Shown in pieces: positions 1 through 5,333 of a stretch of 5,333 bases of DNA. The DNA is from Dehalococcoidales bacterium. Lineage in GTDB: Bacteria; Chloroflexota; Dehalococcoidia; Dehalococcoidales; UBA2162. Every line of letters starts with the position of its first letter. The first letter of the stretch is position 1. The position numbers and the translations under genes are program-made. The DNA is taken from the NCBI GenBank assembly GCA_016932435.1, contig JAFGCW010000064.1:1-5333 (forward strand), written 5' to 3'. Under the pieces are notes generated by a model that worked only from the letters and a program-made list of their open reading frames with translations, was not told the origin of the DNA and searched no databases.

Positions 1-36
1 CTCCCTTTCTTTTTTCAGGATGTTACTGACAGTTGA

Positions 37-94
37 GTACGTTTGGGTCACGTCTTGCGTTGTGCGTACGTTTGGGTCACGTCTTGCGTTGTGC
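37..94. repeat. Exact tandem duplication of a 29-bp unit
   Basis: The unit at 37-65 is repeated without mismatch at 66-94. Each copy begins GTACGTTTGGGTCACG and ends in GTTGTGC. There is no spacer between copies, so this is not a CRISPR array. The repeat lies just outside the transposase gene and probably at or across the left tip of the insertion sequence. It could be a duplicated transposon end or a duplicated target segment; the sequence alone does not decide. Confidence 0.9.
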
Positions 95-106
95 GCACAT
101 CGCAAC
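83..106. repeat. Imperfect 24-bp palindrome at the left end of the IS
   Basis: The left arm at 83-94 and right arm at 95-106 are complementary at 10 of 12 positions, with the perfect core GTGCGCAC at 91-98. The left arm is the tail of the second 29-bp repeat copy. It may be a transposase binding site or part of a subterminal IS structure, or a palindromic target next to the IS. Its role is inferred from position only. Confidence 0.5.
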
Positions 107-114
107 AGGCTGAC

Positions 115-134
115 CGAGAATTACCCCAATAATC
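115..134. repeat. Left imperfect inverted repeat of the IS
   Basis: CGAGAATTACCCCAATAATC pairs with the reverse complement of 1640-1659 at 14 of 20 positions. The shared parts are GAGA, TT, CCC, AAT and AT. It lies about 80 bp upstream of the transposase start. This is probably a subterminal part of the terminal inverted repeat. Confidence 0.4.
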
Positions 135-203
135 TTTCTTGCGTAAGAGGTTTGTTCACCTGATCCTTCGAACCAATAATCGGAATTTCGTTCGATCAAA
201 TTC

Positions 204-209
204 GGAGAG
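204..209 (+). promoter_or_regulatory. Ribosome binding site of the transposase
   Basis: GGAGAG ends six bases before the TTG at 216. This ideal spacing is the main reason for accepting the non-ATG start. Confidence 0.7.
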
Positions 210-215
210 CTTACA

Positions 216-1640
216 TTGTCCAAGTTCAAGCCAATAAATGACGGGTTAAGTTTTCTCCTTCCACCAAACATAGAAGAGTTCGTACCGGAAGATCATCTCG
301 CAAGAACGGTTGTAGAAGTTGTTGACATGCTTGATACCTCTTGCATAGATACCAGGTACAGCGATCTGGGACAGAAGACCTACCACCCGAAGATAATGCT
401 TCGTCTTCTCTTCTATGGATACGCAACCGGAATAAGAAGCGGAAGGAAGATAGCGCAAAGGTGTGTAAGTGATACCGCCTTCATGTATCTATCCAATATG
501 TACTCTCCCGATTTTCGGACTATAAACGATTTTCGGAAGAACAATCTCGAAGAGATCGAGAAATACTTCATTGACATAGTAAAGCTTTGCAAAGAGATCG
601 GCTTAATCAAGCTGGGAGCGATAGCGATAGATGGATCGAAGATGAAGGCAAACGCTGCAACAAGAAAGACAAAAGATAGAGATGGATATGAAAAATGGCA
701 TGAGCGCGTAAGTCAGCAAATGCATGAGATGCTTGAAGACGGGATCAGGATAGACGAAGAGGAAGACGAACTCTTCGGGGAAGAAAATACCGGAGACGAA
801 CTACCCGAAGAACTTCGTGGCATAGATAACCTGCGGCGCCGAATCAAAGAAGCAATGGACGAGCTCGAAGGTGAAAAGAAGAAGAACTTCACCGATAATG
901 ATGCCCGCTTCATGAAGCAGGGAACACGGGGAATAAAAGCTGGATACAACACCCGGATTGCGGCAAGCGAAAACCAGGTAATAACTGCAGCCGATGTAAC
1001 AACTGAACCCAATGACAGAAGTCAGCTAGCGCCTATGATCGAACAGTCGCGAGAAAACCTCGGAGAGGATCCCGATACTATTCTTGCAGACAGCGGATAT
1101 GCAAGTTACGACAACTACGATTATCTGGCACAAAGTAAGTTAGATGCACTTATCCCCGACATGTATTACAGGCGGGAAAAAGAAAAAAGAGACGGTGATG
1201 ATTACAGAAAAGAGAACTTCACCTTTGACAGGGAAAACAATCGTTACATCTGCCCTGAAGGAAAACCGCTCGAATTTTTCAAAAAGAGATTAGAGGCAAG
1301 AGGGAAAGCGAAAAGAAAACAGATCATCTTCAAGGGGACTGCATGCTCCGAATGCCCGGTAAAAAGCCTGTGTACCGGCAAGACCTCAAGAACCGTTGTC
1401 CGTGAAATGAGAGAAGAGCTTCAGGAAGAAATGAGAAGAAAGCTCGACTCCGATGAAGGAAGAAAAACATACAAAAAGAGGATGCACATGGTGGAGCCGA
1501 TCTTCGGCAACCTAAAGTACAATCTCGGATACGAAACCTTCTCCCTTAGAACACACGAAAAGGTAAGGGCCGAGTTCAAGCTTATGTGTATTGGCAACAA
1601 CCTTAAGAAGATATGGCAGTCTGGCCTTGCTACAAGCTGA
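216..1640 (+). CDS. IS1182-type DDE transposase
   Basis: This 474-residue protein should cut and join the ends of its own insertion sequence. Residues 1-110 match the N-terminal DNA-binding region typical of IS1182/IS5-like transposases (PEDHLAR near 25-30, then YHPKIMLRLLFYGYATG at 56-72 and TINDFRK at 102-108). The RNase H-like catalytic core has the three expected acidic residues: D139 in AIDGSKMKANA, D292 in ADSGYASYDNY and E427 in MVEPIFGNLK. A charged, Glu/Asp/Lys-rich segment (about 171-223) separates the first and second Asp. Cysteines 346, 377, 380 and 386 form a zinc-ribbon-like set, as is usual in this family. The length is normal and no frameshift or internal stop is seen. Translation begins at TTG with a good Shine-Dalgarno; no in-frame ATG near the start fits the conserved N-terminus. 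The gene converges with the receptor gene at 2206-3198. Confidence 0.95.
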   Translation: MSKFKPINDGLSFLLPPNIEEFVPEDHLARTVVEVVDMLDTSCIDTRYSDLGQKTYHPKIMLRLLFYGYATGIRSGRKIAQRCVSDTAFMYLSNMYSPDFRTINDFRKNNLEEIEKYFIDIVKLCKEIGLIKLGAIAIDGSKMKANAATRKTKDRDGYEKWHERVSQQMHEMLEDGIRIDEEEDELFGEENTGDELPEELRGIDNLRRRIKEAMDELEGEKKKNFTDNDARFMKQGTRGIKAGYNTRIAASENQVITAADVTTEPNDRSQLAPMIEQSRENLGEDPDTILADSGYASYDNYDYLAQSKLDALIPDMYYRREKEKRDGDDYRKENFTFDRENNRYICPEGKPLEFFKKRLEARGKAKRKQIIFKGTACSECPVKSLCTGKTSRTVVREMREELQEEMRRKLDSDEGRKTYKKRMHMVEPIFGNLKYNLGYETFSLRTHEKVRAEFKLMCIGNNLKKIWQSGLATS

Positions 1641-1659
1641 ATAATTCGGGAAACTCTCA
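1640..1659. repeat. Right imperfect inverted repeat of the IS
   Basis: It begins on the last base of the transposase stop codon. Its reverse complement, TGAGAGTTTCCCGAATTATT, matches 115-134 at 14 of 20 positions. The true right tip probably lies further out, near 1685-1695. Confidence 0.4.
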
Positions 1660-1704
1660 CCTTTTACTGTGCAAATGCGTTAAACAAACGACCCGGGGCA
1701 GTAG

Positions 1705-2021
1705 ATCGAAGGCCAAAATCAAAAATTTATCGATCTTAAGCTTTTAATCTATTTCGGTGAAAAGTTCTCGGTCATCCTGGCAAGACCTGGCACCTGGATG
1801 TCGAGGAATATCGACGAACTCTCCCGCGGCGTGCTGAAGATAACAGAAGGTCGGGACGAATCCAGCCCGGCCGGTCAACTGACCTCGGCTGTTGCGCAGC
1901 CGCCCAGTGAACCCGAAAATGTTTAGCTTGACAGGCCAAATGAAAAAGAAATAACGGAAATGTAATCGACTGCGGAACGGTTATCGGAGGTCCGGCGGAA
2001 GAAACGGTAATGATTACCTAA
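1705..2021 (+). pseudogene. Possible decayed gene fragment, family unknown
   Basis: No intact gene occurs between the transposase and the receptor gene, but the + strand reads like former coding sequence. One frame is open from 1705 to a TAG at 1924-1926 and encodes a plausible protein stretch (…YFGEKFSVILARPGTWMSRN… then a hydrophilic, proline- and glutamate-rich tail). After the stop the same frame continues to TAA at 1963-1965. An overlapping frame then gives VIDCGTVIGGPAEETVMIT before TAA at 2019-2021. An in-frame stop followed by a frame change is what a degenerating gene would show, and the adjacent IS could have removed its 5' part. I do not recognise the family. Chance open frames in non-coding DNA remain a real alternative. 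The only in-frame ATG (1798) has no good ribosome binding site. Confidence 0.25.
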
Positions 2022-2033
2022 AAACAGATATAT

Positions 2034-2081
2034 TCATGCTTCCGTCGCTTCGCCCTACGTGCTCCGCTTCCGGAAGCATGA
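2034..2081. repeat. Long hairpin: 11-bp perfect arms, 26-nt loop
   Basis: TCATGCTTCCG at 2034-2044 is perfectly complementary to CGGAAGCATGA at 2071-2081. The pyrimidine-rich loop contains GCTTCGCCC and GCTCCGCTTC. No run of T follows on either strand, so it is a poor intrinsic terminator. It lies in the converging space between the IS and the receptor gene. It could be a dispersed palindromic (REP-like) element, a processed RNA structure or a transcription barrier. Confidence 0.55.
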
Positions 2082-2205
2082 CAGAACGTGGCTCGGTGTA
2101 TAGAATCTTTAGCTACCCTGTGTCGGAAAGATGGAAAGTGCAGAGAATTGTGGGATTAACTCAACCCGATCAGTCTCGACCCCTTCTGTAGTTACCCGGA
2201 CGCAA

Positions 2206-3198
2206 TTAATCACCGGCAGCCTTTGAAATGATATCCCTGATAATCTCGATCATATCGTTGAATGTCTTCTTCAGTGAGCTGAACTCTTCACCTTCATTCA
2301 TGGGGACTTTAAAATCGAGGTCCCCGTCCATCACCCTGAATGCTGCTTCCTCGAGTTCTTCGATTGGTTTAGTTATGCGTTTTTTTATGAGGTAGTCAAA
2401 TACTATGAAAGTAATAAGAATCAGCACTACTATCGAACAACCCAGTACTATAGCCAGAATAATAATTGTCTTTCTATTCTCGTTACGATAATAATCATCT
2501 ATAGCCTGGATTTGCGTGCTCATGGGTTTGAAATCATAAAAGTAATAGACGATTCCGGAGACGTCAAACAAGTAACATGTTACGAGGTAATCACCATTAA
2601 GACCGATCTCGGAAATTCCGTCTTCCACAAGCATATAGCTATTATTTTCATCAACCCTTGCCCGATAAGGTTCGTTCTCCGAGTCATTCATTTCCGCAAG
2701 ATCAATAAGCTCACTCGGTATCTCCTTTGACAGGTACTCTTCTATGTTAGAAAGCATCACGTAGATACCTGTCTCTCCGAGAAGGTTGGTCGGCGTTGAC
2801 ATTATGGTTACGGTTATTCCCAACAGGCCCATATCTGTCATTTCTTTTTGAATATTACTTAAATCAACCTGTGTTTGTGTAACCTCGTTGTTACTGATCG
2901 CCTGGAGCATCTCCTGGTATACCTGCGTTTTCGCATGGTCGGCACTGCCTAAGTCCTGATATCCCATTAACTTAAGTATCATATTTGAGATATATTCATG
3001 GCTTAAACATATCTGTTTCGCCTCAGATTCAATCAGCTTCTGCTTGCTTTTGTCAGCCAGGTTTCTTTCAGAACCGTTAACAAAAAGCAGGGATATTACC
3101 ATCGTAATCATAAATATAGCTATTACGATTACTGTTATCTGCATCAGCAGTATAGACCTTGTACGGCTGCGGCTTCTCGATCCGGTCCTCTTGCCCAT
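2206..3198 (-). CDS. Two-pass membrane receptor ending in a HAMP domain
   Basis: This 330-residue protein looks like the sensing half of a bacterial signal transducer. A basic, Ser/Arg-rich cytoplasmic tail (1-15) precedes transmembrane segment 1 (about 16-40). An extracytoplasmic domain of about 200 residues (41-243) follows; it may be Cache-like but I cannot assign it. Transmembrane segment 2 is at about 244-268. A HAMP linker follows (about 269-322), recognisable from KKRITKPIEELEEAA, GDLDFKVP and EFSSLKKTFNDMI. Only eight residues follow, so there is no kinase, methyl-accepting, cyclase or diguanylate cyclase domain. No continuing frame was found downstream that would suggest a recent frameshift. 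The start at 3198 is preferred over the ATG at 3219, because GGGAGGT lies six bases before it. The natural partner may be encoded elsewhere; HAMP-only receptors are known but poorly understood. Confidence 0.85.
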   Translation of the reverse strand: MGKRTGSRSRSRTRSILLMQITVIVIAIFMITMVISLLFVNGSERNLADKSKQKLIESEAKQICLSHEYISNMILKLMGYQDLGSADHAKTQVYQEMLQAISNNEVTQTQVDLSNIQKEMTDMGLLGITVTIMSTPTNLLGETGIYVMLSNIEEYLSKEIPSELIDLAEMNDSENEPYRARVDENNSYMLVEDGISEIGLNGDYLVTCYLFDVSGIVYYFYDFKPMSTQIQAIDDYYRNENRKTIIILAIVLGCSIVVLILITFIVFDYLIKKRITKPIEELEEAAFRVMDGDLDFKVPMNEGEEFSSLKKTFNDMIEIIRDIISKAAGD

Positions 3199-3204
3199 GA
3201 CGCT

Positions 3205-3211
3205 ACCTCCC
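3205..3211 (-). promoter_or_regulatory. Strong Shine-Dalgarno that decides the receptor start
   Basis: On the - strand, GGGAGGT is followed by six bases and then the ATG at 3198. It lies inside the 7-codon extension that the ATG at 3219 would give. The shorter start is therefore the likely one. Confidence 0.8.
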
Positions 3212-3234
3212 GAACACAAATAACTTTGTGCTTA

Positions 3235-3262
3235 AAAATATCCGGAATCTTTCCTTTGGCAA
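3235..3262 (-). promoter_or_regulatory. Candidate promoter of the receptor gene
   Basis: Read on the - strand, TTGCCA (3257-3262) is separated by 16 bases from TATTTT (3235-3240). These match the sigma-70 consensus at 5 of 6 and 4 of 6 positions. Transcription would start about 30 bases before the chosen ATG. The match comes from inspection only. Confidence 0.35.
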
Positions 3263-3795
3263 ATTCCAGATCGATTTCATATACCCTCTTTTAAGTTGAC
3301 CGGAAAGAAACTTTTCTCGCCGGCGGTTAAAACAAACCACAAGATACGTAATTTCACAACCACTGTAGATATTCCAGGGCCAGTTAAATACTCTTCGTCC
3401 GTCAATAGAACACTATATGACTAATGGTATACTGTCAATATTGTCCGTGAAACTGCATACAGCTTTGGGTTTGGTAGATAAAATCTTTCAGGCAGAGACT
3501 ATAATCTGATAAAACTGAACGCTTTACGGCTCCTCAGACTGGAAAGGGGGCTTAAGCGGAGTAGGTAATTCAATTTCATTTCCTCCGGAAAACCGGGGCA
3601 GAAAGCTGTCACCCGTATATAAAGATCGGCACTGAATGCAGAACACCGATTAAGGATTTCGCACCTGTCAGCACTCTTTTCAAACTTGGGCAACATTAAT
3701 AATCTCAAGTTATATCAGGAAAAACACCGTAAGATATCAGTCTCAATTCATTATTATGATGACAACCCTGAAAGAATCAAAGATAAGCCGGGCCC
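3263..3795. other. Intergenic region with no recognisable gene
   Basis: This stretch of more than 500 bases lies between the receptor gene and the end of the regulator gene. Both strands are broken by many stops. The longest open frames, 3499-3708 (-) and 3686-3958 (+), lack ribosome binding sites and protein-like composition, and the second runs antisense into the regulator. No strong hairpin terminator was seen just downstream of the regulator stop codon. No tRNA, repeat array or IS end was recognised. It could contain an unrecognised small RNA or worn-out sequence. Confidence 0.5.
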
Positions 3796-4662
3796 TCATA
3801 TTTCCTTGCGGCCGGAAACAAAACCAAAAAACGCCGTGCCGGAAAACAGCGCTTTCATCATTGGCTCAGTATCATACTGCCCGGTCAGCCTCATGAAACT
3901 GCCAAGACCTCTTCCTATGCCGACAAAAAGATATGCAGATAAACCAAGATCAACCTGAGGCCATATTCCTTCTTCCTGAGCCTCTTTTAACAGCTCAATG
4001 ATTATTGAGGTCATCTCCGTATAAATCTCTCGACACTTCTCGAATTCCTCCATGTTGTTATTCTCGCCGATTATATTGTCCATAACACTGAGCATTTCGA
4101 GCGCATGCGGATATGACGTTAGGATATACTCAGCCATTCTTGCAAGCTTATCGACCGGAGAATCATACTTGTTTGTATATCGCCTGATGTCAGACAACAT
4201 CTCTTTGATTACGTCATCCGCACATTCCAGAAAGAGTGACTGCTTATTGGGGAAAACCAGATAGACGGTGCTCTTGCTTACCCCTACCGTCCTGGCAATA
4301 TCAGCCATTGAAGTTTTAAAATAGCCATTCTTCACAAATAGTGCGGTTGCGTTTTCGATTATGTTCTCTTTCTGATCCTTTTGATAGCCTTCCCCAACTT
4401 CCACGTCTTTGTCATTTCTGCGTTTGTCTTCCAGGATATCCCGTATATATGATAACGGGTAGCCTTCGCTTCTTAATCTTTTTAATTCCTCCAGCTCGTC
4501 GAGATGAACGGTACTGTAGTATGCCATCGTCTTTCCGGATCTTTCCGGCTCAGACAATACACCGTTTTTAACATACGTATTAATTCGACTTCGGCTTACC
4601 CCCGTAAGCCTTTCAAGATCGGATACTCTTAGCGGCTTGTTTCCGCCTTGGCTGTCAACCAT
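3796..4662 (-). CDS. MerR-TetR fusion transcriptional regulator
   Basis: This 288-residue cytoplasmic protein carries two DNA-binding domains. Residues about 11-80 form a MerR-type winged helix-turn-helix: LRVSDLERLTGVSRSRINTY, then NGVLSEPERSG, AYYSTVHLDEL and SEGYPLSYIRDILEDKRR. A short charged linker (81-96) leads to a complete TetR-type helix-turn-helix at about 97-145, with IIENATALFVKNGYFKTSM, ADIARTVGVSKSTVYLVFPNK and LFLECADDVI. Residues about 150-288 are helical and match the ligand-binding and dimerisation part of TetR proteins; the ligand cannot be predicted. TetR proteins normally repress and release DNA on binding a small molecule, while the added MerR domain could widen or restrain operator choice. 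The ATG at 4662 has only a weak GGAT nine bases upstream, but the frame shows no better start. The gene stands alone, with palindromes on its upstream side that suggest self-regulation. Confidence 0.9.
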   Translation of the reverse strand: MVDSQGGNKPLRVSDLERLTGVSRSRINTYVKNGVLSEPERSGKTMAYYSTVHLDELEELKRLRSEGYPLSYIRDILEDKRRNDKDVEVGEGYQKDQKENIIENATALFVKNGYFKTSMADIARTVGVSKSTVYLVFPNKQSLFLECADDVIKEMLSDIRRYTNKYDSPVDKLARMAEYILTSYPHALEMLSVMDNIIGENNNMEEFEKCREIYTEMTSIIIELLKEAQEEGIWPQVDLGLSAYLFVGIGRGLGSFMRLTGQYDTEPMMKALFSGTAFFGFVSGRKEI

Positions 4663-4695
4663 ATTGCATCAATCCATAAGAAGATCTATTTCGTC

Positions 4696-4708
4696 TATTT
4701 ATTAAATA
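4696..4708. promoter_or_regulatory. Candidate operator 1: perfect A+T palindrome
   Basis: TATTTA-T-TAAATA is a perfect 6+1+6 palindrome 34 bases upstream of the regulator start codon, in the predicted 5' leader. TetR-type dimers bind such symmetric sites and often control their own gene. In A+T-rich DNA a palindrome this short can arise by chance. Confidence 0.4.
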
Positions 4709-4732
4709 ACAGATTTCTTTTCATATACTTTT

Positions 4733-4749
4733 ATTTAACAGTATTAAAT
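4733..4749. promoter_or_regulatory. Candidate operator 2: palindrome over the -10 region
   Basis: ATTTAA-CAGTA-TTAAAT has perfect 6-bp arms around a 5-bp centre. One arm coincides with the proposed -10 box of the regulator gene, so bound protein would block RNA polymerase. Its centre lies 39 bp from that of the first palindrome. The two share related sequence (AAATAACAG and ATTTAACAG). Confidence 0.45.
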
Positions 4750-4761
4750 GACCTATCGCAA
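4733..4761 (-). promoter_or_regulatory. Candidate promoter of the MerR-TetR regulator
   Basis: On the - strand, TTGCGA (4756-4761) and TTAAAT (4733-4738) are separated by exactly 17 bases. Each matches its sigma-70 consensus at 4 of 6 positions. The implied start near 4726 leaves a leader of about 64 bases that holds the first palindrome. Confidence 0.4.
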
Positions 4762-4966
4762 GTAACTGCTCAGGCTTGTTTCTTTCCGGTCATCTCACCG
4801 TGATTCCTTTTTCACTTATAACCAGAAATAACCCCCGAAACCGTAAGAAAACCCGTTCAGGATTGAAAAAGGTTTTCCCCTCCGGCATCTCTCTGTACTC
4901 CTGATCATCGAAGCATGTAAAGTCTTAATCTGATAATCTTCCCTCGCTCCAAACACCTCTATTCAA
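4762..4966. other. Intergenic region between regulator promoter and terminator
   Basis: No open frame of note was found. The only structure seen is a weak 7-bp inverted repeat (GAAAACC at 4847-4853, GGTTTTC at 4871-4877) with a 17-nt loop, which could easily be chance. The DNA upstream of the regulator promoter has no divergent gene on the + strand. Confidence 0.5.
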
Positions 4967-4996
4967 ATGGAACCAGCCATAACGGGCTGGTTCCAT
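4967..4996 (-). terminator. Strong hairpin downstream of the partial gene
   Basis: Perfect 12-bp arms (ATGGAACCAGCC and its complement, at 4967-4978 and 4985-4996) enclose a 6-nt loop. The hairpin lies 27 bases past the stop codon of the gene at 5024-5333, the usual place for an intrinsic terminator. On the - strand it is followed by TTTGAATAG, a short and imperfect T run. On the + strand ATTTTCCC follows, so it may act in both directions or mainly protect the transcript's 3' end. Confidence 0.7.
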
Positions 4997-5023
4997 ATTT
5001 TCCCTGATTATATTAAATGAATA

Positions 5024-5333
5024 CTAGGCGACCGTTTCCTCATCCCCAGCTTTTTCCAGGTCATCTATATCGTCAATTGCCCTTAGCATACCGAAAACGC
5101 TGCCGGTAATGGAATCCATATCGCTGTCAGGATCAAAAAGTTTCTGGATTTTATTCAGATATTTCACGTAATTCAGCAGTTCGGGCGGATTGATGGTCAT
5201 CGGTGAATAGATTATTGGGATATGATTTTTGGCCCCTTCAATCACACCCATGATCATCCCGCTCATGTTCTGCTCCTTGGGCTCCCAGAAATCAACCTGG
5301 TACGGTGACTCGATATGTCCGAAGTGACCGTGC
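5024..5333 (-). CDS. C-terminal part of an unrecognised protein (5' end outside the window)
   Basis: The frame is open from the right edge to TAG at 5024-5026 and gives 103 residues. An internal ATG at 5266 is probably not the start, because the sequence before it is equally protein-like: HGHFGHIESPYQVDFWEPKE. This part has three closely spaced histidines and aromatic residues, as in an enzyme active site or metal site, though that is only a guess. A probable helix or buried segment follows (MSGMIMGVIEGAKNHIPIIY), then SPMTINPPELLNYVKYL and a very acidic tail (DPDSDMDS, DDIDDLEK, ending EETVA). There is no membrane segment. I cannot name the family from this fragment. It is transcribed in the same direction as the regulator but is separated from it by a terminator and 361 bases, so it is probably a separate unit that the regulator could still control. 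Confidence 0.75.
   Translation of the reverse strand, partial: HGHFGHIESPYQVDFWEPKEQNMSGMIMGVIEGAKNHIPIIYSPMTINPPELLNYVKYLNKIQKLFDPDSDMDSITGSVFGMLRAIDDIDDLEKAGDEETVA

Larger units (their letters stand above)
74..1694 (+). mobile_element. IS1182-type insertion sequence, boundaries approximate
   Basis: The element is defined by its transposase gene; its tips are not fixed. Weak subterminal inverted repeats flank the gene: 115-134 and 1640-1659 match in 14 of 20 positions when one is reverse-complemented. GGGTC occurs in both copies of the 29-bp repeat (45-49 and 74-78), and its complement GACCC is at 1690-1694. Using these as tentative tips gives about 1.62-1.65 kb, a normal size for the family. 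No convincing target-site duplication was found. The single intact gene suggests a recent or still active insertion. Confidence 0.5.

Noticed and set aside
37..94. Possible CRISPR repeats
   Set aside because: Only two copies directly abut, without spacers, and there are no cas genes nearby.
77..271. Small - strand open frame over the IS left end
   Set aside because: It overlaps the transposase start, has no ribosome binding site and crosses the repeat and palindrome.
713..1012. Serine-rich - strand open frame
   Set aside because: It is antisense to the Glu/Asp/Lys-rich part of the transposase; the poly-Ser composition is the mirror of those codons.
1955..2191. Open + strand frame across the hairpin
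   Set aside because: It has no suitable start, runs through the inverted repeat, and its first part is an out-of-frame reading of the better candidate remnant.
3686..3958. 90-codon + strand open frame
   Set aside because: It overlaps the end of the MerR-TetR gene in antisense, lacks a ribosome binding site and has no protein-like pattern.
4847..4877. GAAAACC/GGTTTTC inverted repeat as terminator
   Set aside because: Seven base pairs with a 17-nt loop, and no gene ends just upstream of it on either strand.
1..5333. A multi-gene defence, secretion or biosynthetic system
   Set aside because: Only four genes are visible, widely spaced and without a shared operon; no nuclease, toxin-antitoxin pair, reverse transcriptase or other effector is present.

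Overview
This is a gene-sparse stretch of what is most likely a bacterial genome of moderate G+C; about two thirds is protein-coding. Bacterial origin is inferred from the MerR-type and TetR-type DNA-binding domains, clear Shine-Dalgarno sequences and -35/-10-like promoter elements. Nothing allows a confident phylum call, and a few archaeal groups with bacterial-type regulators cannot be excluded.

Layout, left to right. (1) About 37-1694: an insertion sequence of the IS1182 type. It carries one apparently intact transposase on the + strand, which starts at TTG behind a good ribosome binding site. An exact tandem 29-bp duplication and an imperfect palindrome lie on its left side, and weak inverted repeats flank the gene. 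(2) About 1641-2205: no intact gene. It has protein-like but interrupted reading frames, suggesting a decayed gene, and a long-armed hairpin. (3) 2206-3198, - strand: a two-pass membrane receptor that ends directly after its HAMP domain and so has no output domain of its own. (4) About 3240-3795: an intergenic region with no recognisable gene. (5) 3796-4662, - strand: a 288-residue transcription regulator combining an N-terminal MerR-type DNA-binding domain with a complete TetR-type repressor. (6) 4663-5023: its upstream region, with two A+T-rich palindromes, one lying on a plausible promoter, and a strong hairpin serving the next gene. (7) 5024-5333, - strand: the C-terminal part of a gene that enters from beyond the right edge; I do not recognise its product.

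The three non-transposon genes all lie on the - strand, but they are separated by 360-600 bp and show no sign of being an operon. The regulator probably controls itself and perhaps neighbours. No multi-gene system can be demonstrated here. The most unusual items are the MerR-TetR fusion with its paired candidate operators and the receptor without an output domain.
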